NCBI GenBank assembly: GCA_023252115.1
Contig: JAHEXM010000038.1
Location: forward strand, 1 to 10,048
Length of the DNA stretch: 10,048 nt
DNA from: Micrococcales bacterium
Lineage (GTDB): Bacteria > Actinomycetota > Actinomycetes > S36-B12 > UBA10799
Direction of reading: 5' to 3'
A model generated the notes under the pieces. The model searched no databases. It had not been told where the DNA came from and saw nothing but the letters and a program-made list of their open reading frames with translations. Each line of letters starts with the position of its first letter. Position 1 is the stretch's first letter. Below are positions 1 to 6,917 of the stretch, piece after piece. The position numbers and the translations under genes were made by a program.

Positions 1-1456
1 TTATTCCGGTCACGAGCTGGACTACCCACGCCGTGGAACCGCGTTGCGCCGCGAATTGCTCACTGGTTAGTTTCCGAATGACAAAAGTAAGTCGCACGAT
101 CACGCCTGCAGTTACCGCGACGAATATGAACGCAACGATCGCAAGCGGCAGACTATAAGTGAATAGCAACACAAAGTTCACTAGCGAGAACACCGCGGCA
201 AGAATCGAGGTGACCGTTTGTGAACTCAACAGCGTCTTGAGTTGGTCAACAGCCGTCAGCCGAGTGACCATGTCACCACTGGAATACAACCGAAAAAACT
301 TCAGCGGCAACGAAAGAGTTCGATCCCACAAAGCTGACTCAACGCGCAATTGACCAAGTTGGGTCAACTCTGACGTTGCAAAGTTCTGCACCATCGTCAG
401 CAATCCTGAACTAATGGCGATAATCAGCAGCGCAATTCCGACGGCGACGATTGGCCCAGTGGCGTTTTCCGGAACCAGCAAACCCAACACAGAACTCGTC
501 AGCGCCGGCGTCATCAGCGCAAGGATTGCCGAGATCGCCGCGCACGCAACGATTAGCGCCCAGAGCCGGAACGTCCCATGCGTTGCGAGTCGGGCCATGT
601 CACCTTTTGTTGCGGGCCGATCGTGCGGCAGCGGCACGTAGAACTGGACCGCGCGCACATCAAGTGAGGCGAGTTCCGCGGCCGTCAACTTGGTTGGTTC
701 GAGTTGGCCGCTGCGCTGCATGACATAGCCGCGCCGCTTGGGCATCAGAGCTACAGGTTCAGGTGGCTGACCATCTTGCGTCTTGACAAAACCCAGTAAC
801 GAGGTTTTTGTCGCACTACTCCAGTCCTCGCCAAGCTGGACGGTTCGAAATCTAACGCCCGATGCTTGGGCAATTGCGGCGACTGGGTTAGCTGCATCAG
901 CTAGCCGATCAGGGGCTTTGACTTCGAAACCCTGGTTGCGGCCAAGAATCCGCAACACTTCGACGAGAGGACCGGCACCAATCTGTTCAATCGTGAATTG
1001 GACATCGCCGGCATGCTTGATCCCTTGAACAAGCCGGATTCGGGTGTCTTCCAAGATCTGCGCTTCGGAAGAGGTTGAGGCGTCGCGCTCCTGTTGTTGC
1101 ACTTGCACACAGCGCGCAACTTCCTCCGACGCAAATGCCGTCAGCCGATCACGAACGCCACTTCGATCGAGACCGGACAAGTCACTCAGGTCATTCGGAA
1201 AGGTTGTCTCCAAAAGTGAAAGCCAGCTATCAAGGGACGAGCTTTCGTTGGCCGAGGCCGACAGCGTCGCGCTTTCACGAGCTACCGCGACCAGGTCAAT
1301 GTCGCCGCCTGTTGGACCAACGAGTTCCATCGGAGCAGTGACGGTGACAAGCGGCCAACGCTGACCATCAGTGCCGATCAAGAACAAGTCGGCGATTCCA
1401 ACCGTCAACGATGCGCCCGCAGTATCCCGGAGTGAGATTCGATTAAGTTCCGACAT
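1..1456 (-). CDS. NHLM-type bacteriocin-system ABC transporter, second subunit (ABC2), 3' end cut off by the window
   Basis: The reading frame is open from an ATG at 1456 to the left edge, giving 485 residues with no stop. Residues 1-60 hold a small beta-rich segment (IADLFLIGTDGQRWPL) like the start of NHLM ABC2 proteins. Residues about 70-180 are a helical stretch, and residues about 190-275 resemble a degenerate C39-like domain (PVALMPKRRGYVM) without the catalytic Cys. An ABC type-1 membrane domain then begins, with hydrophobic segments near 297-317, 333-355, 415-435 and 437-457 and the coupling-region motif SGDMVTRL at 393-400. The ATPase domain should lie beyond the edge. A GGGGAG ribosome site (1465-1470) sits 8 bases before the ATG. 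The start overlaps the end of the preceding C39-ABC gene by 14 bases, so the two are probably translationally coupled and form a heteromeric exporter. Family assignment rests on the extension plus the neighbours; the lost C-terminus limits certainty. Confidence 0.88.
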   Translation of the reverse strand, partial: MSELNRISLRDTAGASLTVGIADLFLIGTDGQRWPLVTVTAPMELVGPTGGDIDLVAVARESATLSASANESSSLDSWLSLLETTFPNDLSDLSGLDRSGVRDRLTAFASEEVARCVQVQQQERDASTSSEAQILEDTRIRLVQGIKHAGDVQFTIEQIGAGPLVEVLRILGRNQGFEVKAPDRLADAANPVAAIAQASGVRFRTVQLGEDWSSATKTSLLGFVKTQDGQPPEPVALMPKRRGYVMQRSGQLEPTKLTAAELASLDVRAVQFYVPLPHDRPATKGDMARLATHGTFRLWALIVACAAISAILALMTPALTSSVLGLLVPENATGPIVAVGIALLIIAISSGLLTMVQNFATSELTQLGQLRVESALWDRTLSLPLKFFRLYSSGDMVTRLTAVDQLKTLLSSQTVTSILAAVFSLVNFVLLFTYSLPLAIVAFIFVAVTAGVIVRLTFVIRKLTSEQFAAQRGSTAWVVQLVTGI

Positions 1457-3695
1457 CGCCACCGCTCCCCGCGCTGGCGACGAGGCTGGCGTACAACCCG
1501 TTTGCGGCCATGAGCTGATCGTGGGTGCCGCGCTCAACAACGTGCCCGCCACGTTCCAACACAATAATTTCGTCAGCGTCACGAATTGTGCTTAAGCGGT
1601 GCGCAATGATCATGCATGAGCAACCACGTGCGCGCACAGCAGCATCAACCGCGGCTTCAGTCGAAGTATCAAGCGCGCTGGTTGCTTCATCGAGAATCAA
1701 TAAGTTAGGCGACCTGACCAATGAGCGGGCAATCTCGAGACGCTGACGTTCGCCGCCGCTGAAGTTCATCCCGCCCTCGATCACCGGAGCAGCCAGGCCA
1801 CCAGGTCGAGCCAGAACTTCATCCAAAATCTGAGCGTCGCGCAACGCAGCCGTCACAATTTCATCGCTGATGGTCGTGTCCCACAGCGTGACATTTTCGC
1901 GGACTGTCCCTTTGAACAACATGATGGTCTGATCAACTTTTGCCATCTGAGTCGCGAGGATGAGCGGGTCAATTGCAGTGATAGTTCGTCCGTCATAGGT
2001 AATCTGGCCCGACCATGGCGTCAATAGCCCTGCCGCTAGATTGCCGATTGTTGTCTTGCCGGAACCCGAAGCTCCAACCAATGCAACGCGACTGCCGGGC
2101 CTCAAATCCAAGCTCAGATCGGTGATCAGCGGCGGTCCGCCTTCGGCGTACCCGAACATGACGTGATCGAAAGCCATTGCACCAGTGAGTGGGCGAGTTG
2201 AAGCGGACCTCACCTCGTCGGTGGCTCCCTTTGCATCAGCATCTTGCGTGTAACGCGGGTCAATGGGGTTATCCAACGCATCATCAAGTCGTTGCAAATC
2301 AACGGTGATCGTCTGCACCTGGCTAGCCGCACTGACGAGCATCGTGATCGGAGCATTGACGCCAGCCGCTAGAGCTTGAAACGCCAGCAGGCCACCCAAA
2401 CTCAGTGATCCGCTGACTACTTCTAGCGCGCCGACAACGAGAATCGCTGCGGATGTAAGCATTGCAAGCGTTACTGGTACCGCGCTCACCACCGCGGTTG
2501 GAGTGACGAAGCTTGCCTCAGAGCTCACCATCCGTGTTTGCTGATCGGTCCACTTAGAAAAGACTTCAGGCTCTAGTCCACCTGCTTTGATGGTCTCGAT
2601 CGATTGAAGGGATGACACTGTCGTTGCTTGTACGTGACCCTGATCAACCATGACCAGTCCTTGCCCGACGGTTCTGCGTTTGACGACCGCCTGCAGAACA
2701 AACACGTTGGCCACTGCAAAAGCAATGACGATCAAAGCCAACAGCCAGTTGTAATAGAACATCAACGCTGCATACGCGGTAATCGAGACAATGCTGATGA
2801 TGGCGCCAGCAACCTGCGATGCCAGCAACTGAGCTATGGCGCTGTTATATCCAACGCGTTGCACCAGGTCGCCGATGTTGCGGGTGGCGAAAAACGGAAT
2901 CGGTAGTCGCAACAATTGGACGAGGAATGAAACGCTACTTCGAGCAGCAAGTTTCTCTTGTACTCGTGCTAATGCGCGGTACTCAAGGTTGGTCAGTCCG
3001 AAACGCAGAATCGCAATAAGTGCGAGCGTGCCAACCAGGAAGGGCAGGAATGCTTTCACTCCCCCGCCGAGCACGCCGTCGACAAACAATGAACTTGCCG
3101 GTGCAAGTAACAGACCAGGTAGCAGAGCCAACAGTCCCGCAAGAAATGCCAGAAGTACGCCGTCGCCCACTCCGGGCAGTCGTCGGATCAGACTCGGGAT
3201 CGTTCGAAATGGCTTTCCACCCTTGGTGAAGTCCGGTGTTCGGTCAAAGGTGACGACTGCGCCTGAGTAGTTCTTTGCGAAGTAGTCCTGGGTGTATTTT
3301 TCTTCACCGCGAGCTGGATCATTTACATAGAAGGTTCCGTTACTCGCACCCTCGAGCACCACGTAGTGGCGACGCTGCCACCAAATAATTGCTGGCATTT
3401 GCAGTCCCGCAAGGTCTTCGGTGGTCCCCCGATGCCCATGCGGTGTGAGGCCATATTCAAGGGACGCTTCCATAATTTGCGACATTGATGATCCGTCGCG
3501 GGTGACTCGACAAGTAGTACGAAGCTCGCGCAGTGATTCCCATCGGCCAAATCCGGCCAACACCATTCCGAGGCTAGCCGCGCCGCATTCGATTGCTTCG
3601 ATCTGCAGGATCGTCGGAACTCTGAATCGCTTGCCAGTAGAAATTGCACCGGGCAGGCTTGGACCGACTACCGGTGCTGCAGTATCGGTAGACAT
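1443..3695 (-). CDS. NHLM-type bacteriocin-system ABC transporter with C39 leader peptidase, permease and ATPase (ABC1)
   Basis: This 750-residue protein is a complete peptidase-containing ABC transporter, which cuts the leader from a peptide at a double-glycine-type site and exports the core across the inner membrane. An N-terminal C39 domain (about 25-155) has the catalytic Cys37 in IECGAASLGMVL, His110 in HYVVLEG and Asp126 in VNDPARG, so the peptidase looks active. The membrane domain spans about 175-465. The ATPase domain carries Walker A GASGSGKTT at 541-549, Q-loop Gln589, the signature NFSGGER at 644-650, Walker B with LLILDE at 665-670, and the switch His699. Length and order match the NHLM ABC1 family. 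An AAGGAG site (3700-3705) lies 4 bases before the ATG. The gene starts 29 bases after the HlyD-like gene ends, and its last 14 bases overlap the start of ABC2. No key residue is missing. The substrate peptide is not visible in the window. Confidence 0.95.
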   Translation of the reverse strand: MSTDTAAPVVGPSLPGAISTGKRFRVPTILQIEAIECGAASLGMVLAGFGRWESLRELRTTCRVTRDGSSMSQIMEASLEYGLTPHGHRGTTEDLAGLQMPAIIWWQRRHYVVLEGASNGTFYVNDPARGEEKYTQDYFAKNYSGAVVTFDRTPDFTKGGKPFRTIPSLIRRLPGVGDGVLLAFLAGLLALLPGLLLAPASSLFVDGVLGGGVKAFLPFLVGTLALIAILRFGLTNLEYRALARVQEKLAARSSVSFLVQLLRLPIPFFATRNIGDLVQRVGYNSAIAQLLASQVAGAIISIVSITAYAALMFYYNWLLALIVIAFAVANVFVLQAVVKRRTVGQGLVMVDQGHVQATTVSSLQSIETIKAGGLEPEVFSKWTDQQTRMVSSEASFVTPTAVVSAVPVTLAMLTSAAILVVGALEVVSGSLSLGGLLAFQALAAGVNAPITMLVSAASQVQTITVDLQRLDDALDNPIDPRYTQDADAKGATDEVRSASTRPLTGAMAFDHVMFGYAEGGPPLITDLSLDLRPGSRVALVGASGSGKTTIGNLAAGLLTPWSGQITYDGRTITAIDPLILATQMAKVDQTIMLFKGTVRENVTLWDTTISDEIVTAALRDAQILDEVLARPGGLAAPVIEGGMNFSGGERQRLEIARSLVRSPNLLILDEATSALDTSTEAAVDAAVRARGCSCMIIAHRLSTIRDADEIIVLERGGHVVERGTHDQLMAANGLYASLVASAGSGGDVGT

Positions 3696-3724
3696 CCAAC
3701 TCCTTCGCTTGAGCTAACCGCGCG

Positions 3725-4546
3725 CTATTGACTGAAAAGCAATTGCAGCGGGTGCGGTGTCGATTCTGTGACTGTGATCTCGGCCGCAGCTGTGCCGGTA
3801 ACTTGATTGGCATCGCTGGCGTTCAAGTATTTGAAGAGGACCGCATAAGGCGTTCCCCCTGCATCTGAATATGCCTGTTGCGCATAGATCGTGTTACCCG
3901 TGAGCAGCGCGATCTGGTCCTGGCTCACCGGTACTGCTCCAACGAAAGCCACTTGAATCGGCGCCGGCGTCCCAGCAAGAGAGGGAGCCGTCGGCGTCAC
4001 AGTCAGCGACTGCGCCGTTTTGACCGACTGCACCACGTCCAGACTCAGGAAGGCATACACCTGAGCATGGCCTCCGTCGCTTCCCTGACTCGACACCTGG
4101 GATCCATGGGCAACGACTGTTTCGGGAATAACTGGACTTCCTTCAATCACGTCCAAGGAAACCGACATCTCGACCGGAGTCTTGATCTCGATCGCCTTAC
4201 CACCAGTTGACGGCTTGATAGACATGAGTTGGGTACCTGCCGGCAGGGTCGCGGACGAGTGCTGGTCAATTTGAACTGCCGTCACCGTGCCCGTTACCTG
4301 CGCGGTAATTTCAATCGGGTACGAACCATTGGTCACGGTCGCTGGAATTGTGCTCTGCACTGGGATCGTGCCAAAGAGTCCATAAAATGTGAAAGCAACG
4401 ATGACCAGCAGTAAGGCCACCAGGGCAATCCAGGCTCGGGATGAAGTAGTGCGCCCTAACTCGCCGAGTGCTTCGGAGCCTGTTTGCTGCGGCTGCGGCC
4501 CTTTTGGGGTAGCCACTGGCGTGGTCTGAGTCGGTGCACTCGCCAT
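3725..4546 (-). CDS. NHLM-type bacteriocin-system secretion protein, HlyD-like membrane fusion protein
   Basis: Predicted periplasmic adaptor of the exporter, 273 residues. Residues 1-35 are a Pro/Thr/Gln-rich cytosolic stretch, and one membrane segment lies at about 38-59 (ALVALLLVIVAF). It is followed by a biotinyl-lipoyl-like beta region at about 75-145: ITAQVTGTVTAVQI, then a returning half near PVEMSVSLDVIEGSPV. The long helical hairpin of classic HlyD is absent, as expected for the short NHLM HlyD family. The ATG at 4546 is chosen because a GGAGG site (4556-4560) lies 9 bases upstream; an in-frame TTG at 4552 would leave only 3 bases. The gene follows the sulfotransferase by 45 bases and precedes the C39 ABC transporter by 29 bases. 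In a high-GC Gram-positive bacterium the partner would be the transporter itself or the cell wall rather than an outer-membrane channel; this last point is inference. Confidence 0.88.
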   Translation of the reverse strand: MASAPTQTTPVATPKGPQPQQTGSEALGELGRTTSSRAWIALVALLLVIVAFTFYGLFGTIPVQSTIPATVTNGSYPIEITAQVTGTVTAVQIDQHSSATLPAGTQLMSIKPSTGGKAIEIKTPVEMSVSLDVIEGSPVIPETVVAHGSQVSSQGSDGGHAQVYAFLSLDVVQSVKTAQSLTVTPTAPSLAGTPAPIQVAFVGAVPVSQDQIALLTGNTIYAQQAYSDAGGTPYAVLFKYLNASDANQVTGTAAAEITVTESTPHPLQLLFSQ

Positions 4547-4591
4547 GGCCAACTGCCTCCGTCGTAGGTCGGTGCTGCGTTGGCTCGGACT

Positions 4592-5443
4592 CTATGCGAG
4601 ATAGCCAAGGTGACGCATCACGTCGCCGTGATCGGTGACAATGCGTTGCTCAAGGCCGTATTCCAATTCATCGACCCAACCGTCAGCCTGACCTCTTCGA
4701 AAAAAATGCCGGTCAGGCGCACTTGCCTCACTGAAACCCTCGATCAATTCCTGAACTGCGAGTTGATCAAACGAGCTCTCCTCGACGGCCTGCGCAAGTC
4801 GATCTTCCGGAACGGTCAGACCCAACTTGTCCAGGACCGGGATCATTGCAATGTGTGCGTTCGCACAAAGGTCTTCATACCGCACGAGCACAACCGGCAC
4901 ATCTGCTTGGTCAAGCCACGACTCAACATTGGCCGACCAACTCCCCCAGTCAAATGCAACTCTGCATCCGCGCGTCATGAACCGATCGGAATGTGGAGCG
5001 TTGATCTTCGGTCCGTTCGCCATCACATTCACGGCCTCAGTTTGCGAACACCCCAAGTGATAGGCCAATGACACAGCCACTGCTCGCGGATCACGAACGA
5101 CGTAGACAGCTGAGCACGGAACTCGCAACGTATGACTCGCACCTCTAGGCGGCGTGCCATAGAACGAATTGTGTGTCTTTCGAAACACCGGTTCGCTAGA
5201 CCTGCGTGCAATTGCGGCGCCAGCCTCATTCATCAGCGCGTAGCTCAAATCATCGTCAAGCACGCTGGGGGTCAGTCCGAATTCGCGAAAGATGACTGCC
5301 TGATCATTCCCTGCACCTTGACCAACAAGGTTTTTCAACCGCACGCTGCCATCGCCCATTACGCCCGCTAGCAGGGCACGGATCCAGGTGTTCCCGGATT
5401 TTGGATACGAGGCGCACCACACAGTTAGTGCCGGATCGTTCAC
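4592..5443 (-). CDS. PAPS-dependent sulfotransferase (Sulfotransfer_1 type)
   Basis: This 283-residue cytosolic enzyme should transfer sulfate from PAPS to a hydroxyl or amine acceptor. The 5'-phosphosulfate loop YPKSGNTW is at 13-20. The probable catalytic His91 lies in FRKTHNSF, and the 3'-phosphate motif VVRDPRAVAVS is at 115-125. VVLVRYEDL follows near 184-192, and the C-terminal FFRRGQADGW (247-256) corresponds to the FRKGxxGxW signature. All core motifs are intact and the length is normal. The start is GTG at 5443 with an AGGGG site (5451-5455) 7 bases upstream; it overlaps the stop of the HprK-like gene by 4 bases (GTGA), so the two are probably co-translated. It is followed by the peptide exporter genes, so the acceptor may be the exported peptide. 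A small-molecule, lipid or polysaccharide acceptor cannot be excluded from sequence alone. Confidence 0.92.
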   Translation of the reverse strand: MNDPALTVWCASYPKSGNTWIRALLAGVMGDGSVRLKNLVGQGAGNDQAVIFREFGLTPSVLDDDLSYALMNEAGAAIARRSSEPVFRKTHNSFYGTPPRGASHTLRVPCSAVYVVRDPRAVAVSLAYHLGCSQTEAVNVMANGPKINAPHSDRFMTRGCRVAFDWGSWSANVESWLDQADVPVVLVRYEDLCANAHIAMIPVLDKLGLTVPEDRLAQAVEESSFDQLAVQELIEGFSEASAPDRHFFRRGQADGWVDELEYGLEQRIVTDHGDVMRHLGYLA

Positions 5444-6303
5444 CGTGTCGCCCCTGTTTGACTACGACCGGGCGCGGCTTCAAGGTACGCCCCGACCAGG
5501 TTGGCGATGTCCATCGGACTGTATGGCCGAGCTGGCGAACCGTAAGGAACCAATGCGACATCGAACGGAACAACGCTGACGACTTGTTCGCAGAAGTCGT
5601 GAAGCTGTGCGCCGAGCGTGCTACTCGCGGCCTGGAGCGCCTTGCCGACGATCGAGTTCTCTTGCAGGCGGCTCGCGGGACGCGATTCTTCGGTGTCGGC
5701 TGGTACGACAACTCCGTCGGTGCGAATGTTTGTGGTGACCAACTCAATGATGTGTTGGATCGGCGTCGCATCGGCACTTGCGGTGGAAACCAGCGAACGT
5801 TTTCGGGGTGTCTCGGCATCCTCAAAACTCCCGGCTGGCGGAAACATCTGGGTGACGAGCGCGTCTACTTCAAGAGCTTGGCGACCGGGAAGCGCACTAA
5901 TCCCGTTGGCGTCCGATTGCAAGGGGCAAACTCCATCGGCAATCACTTGCCATCCGTCCCTTGACATCGCAAGTGCAGTCAACGAAGTTCCGGACCGAGG
6001 CGCTCCGATCAAAGCAAGTCCGACTCCATCACGGGCCAGAGTCACGCCGTGAAATGAAAACGTGCCGTTGATTCCGAGCCATTGACCCCATGCCCAATTC
6101 CCAGCAAGTGCAACAAGCGAGTCTTGCGCGGCACTGGTTGTCGCTGAGACTGTGCATCCATTCCGGGATACTTTGACCAATCCCACACCGGCCACGACCA
6201 AACTGATCGAATCGCCATCGGCAGCGATATCGACTTGAGAAACCGGCGGCGCGCTTTCGATGATTGCGCGGTCGATCGTCCAGTCGTTCACTGAATCGAG
6301 CAC
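5440..6303 (-). CDS. HprK-like P-loop protein with a degenerate Walker A motif
   Basis: This 287-residue protein resembles the HPr kinase/phosphorylase-like serine kinases often found in RiPP and polysaccharide clusters. An N-terminal domain (1-90) is followed by LALIGAPRSGTSLTALAMSR, aligned with the P-loop of that family, then GWQVIADGVCPL where the family usually has an Asp-Asp (LLSDD), then LPGRQALEVDAL in place of the usual LPGxPxLKL. The Walker A lysine is replaced: G100-A-P-R-S-G-T106-S107. The second Asp of the DD pair is Gly. Classic kinase catalysis is therefore doubtful; a binding or scaffold role is possible. A TAG immediately upstream in frame makes GTG 6303 the first possible start. 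No ribosome site precedes it, but a promoter-like element at the right distance suggests a leaderless mRNA. The gene ends in a 4-base overlap with the sulfotransferase. Family assignment is tentative; that it is coding is firm. Confidence 0.75.
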   Translation of the reverse strand: MLDSVNDWTIDRAIIESAPPVSQVDIAADGDSISLVVAGVGLVKVSRNGCTVSATTSAAQDSLVALAGNWAWGQWLGINGTFSFHGVTLARDGVGLALIGAPRSGTSLTALAMSRDGWQVIADGVCPLQSDANGISALPGRQALEVDALVTQMFPPAGSFEDAETPRKRSLVSTASADATPIQHIIELVTTNIRTDGVVVPADTEESRPASRLQENSIVGKALQAASSTLGAQLHDFCEQVVSVVPFDVALVPYGSPARPYSPMDIANLVGAYLEAAPGRSQTGATR

Positions 6304-6338
6304 CGGCTAAGTATCACCCAACGTTGCCAGGCAGTCAT
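6304..6338 (-). promoter_or_regulatory. Candidate leaderless promoter of the HprK-like/sulfotransferase/export operon
   Basis: Reading the minus strand, ATGACT (6338-6333) and GATACT (6315-6310) are separated by 17 bases, each matching 4 of 6 consensus -35 and -10 bases. The -10 hexamer occupies positions -12 to -7 relative to the GTG at 6303, which places the transcription start on the start codon. This fits the absence of a ribosome binding site there. Leaderless mRNAs are common in Actinobacteria. Matches of this strength also occur by chance, so the call is moderate. Confidence 0.4.
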
Positions 6339-6365
6339 CCGCTGCCGAATCGCTGAACTAAATGA

Positions 6366-6824
6366 CTAGCTGCCGGCGACCGTGTTCAGTTTGGTCAGTC
6401 CCTTGTCGAGGTCCCCGCCGACCATCTTGTCCATGTTCATAAAAATACCGAAAATTCGAGTCATCATCGTCTTGGGTGTGTGCACCTGCCAGGTGACTAC
6501 AGACCCGTCGCCATCCGCATTGATATCGAAGTGTGTCTTGCTCTGCGATTTGAAAGGTTTGGTGAAATCCAAATCGATATCAATTTTCGATGGCGTTACC
6601 GACGTAATCGTCATTTTTCCGGCGCCGGCCTTCCGGTTTCCGGACCATTCATAGGTAGATCCCACGCCACTTTCTGGCCCGCCATAGGTGCGTTGCAACT
6701 GAGGGTCGATTTCCTCCCATGGGGACCAATCCACCCAGCGGTGAAAATCAACGATCAGTGACGCGACTTTCTCGGGCGGTGCAGAAATCTTTTGCTTGCG
6801 TTCGACAACGGTGTACTCAACCAT
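6366..6824 (-). CDS. SRPBCC-family (START/polyketide cyclase-like) protein
   Basis: This 152-residue soluble protein has the helix-grip fold pattern of the SRPBCC/polyketide cyclase_2 family. It opens with a beta strand and KISAPPEKVASLIVDF (11-26), then WVDWSPWEE (30-38), YGGPESGVGSTYEWSGN (47-63), GAGKMTITSVTPSKI (67-81) and a C-terminal helix MNMDKMVGGDLDKGLTKL (129-146). The fold makes a hydrophobic pocket for lipids, polyketides or other small ligands; the specific ligand cannot be told. No signal peptide is seen. A GAGGAG site (6830-6835) lies 5 bases before the ATG. It is separated by 93 bases from the antiporter gene upstream and by 62 bases from the HprK-like gene downstream. It could be the first gene of the export operon or an unrelated housekeeping gene; the candidate promoter in the 62-base gap favours the latter. 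Confidence 0.88.
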   Translation of the reverse strand: MVEYTVVERKQKISAPPEKVASLIVDFHRWVDWSPWEEIDPQLQRTYGGPESGVGSTYEWSGNRKAGAGKMTITSVTPSKIDIDLDFTKPFKSQSKTHFDINADGDGSVVTWQVHTPKTMMTRIFGIFMNMDKMVGGDLDKGLTKLNTVAGS

Positions 6825-6871
6825 TCGAACTCCTCAAGATGTTGGTGCGCCCAATAGCCGATCTTGCTGCT

Positions 6872-6893
6872 CTGCGTAAGCGTAGCGACGCAG
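6872..6893. repeat. Short inverted repeat between the antiporter and SRPBCC genes
   Basis: CTGCGT (6872-6877) and ACGCAG (6888-6893) are perfect complements separated by 10 bases. There is no T-run after it on either strand, so it is not a typical intrinsic terminator. It may be an operator or just chance; nothing else is recognised in the 93-base gap. Confidence 0.3.
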
Positions 6894-6917
6894 GGGTGGG
6901 GAGCAGGGTGGGGCTCA

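Noticed and set aside
4547..4591. Possible small precursor peptide between the sulfotransferase and HlyD-like genes
   Set aside because: Only 45 bases are available, too short for a leader plus core, and no separate start with a ribosome site is present.
4580..5071. 163-codon plus-strand frame opposite the sulfotransferase gene
   Set aside because: It lies fully antisense to a gene with all family motifs, has no ribosome site, and its translation has no recognisable domain.
5401..5964. 187-codon plus-strand frame opposite the HprK-like gene
   Set aside because: Arg-rich, low-plausibility translation typical of an antisense shadow. The minus-strand gene has operon context and family pattern.
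6330..6346. GGCAG-7-CTGCC inverted repeat after the SRPBCC gene
   Set aside because: Five-base stem with no T-tract following on the minus strand; too weak for a terminator and it overlaps the candidate -35 element.
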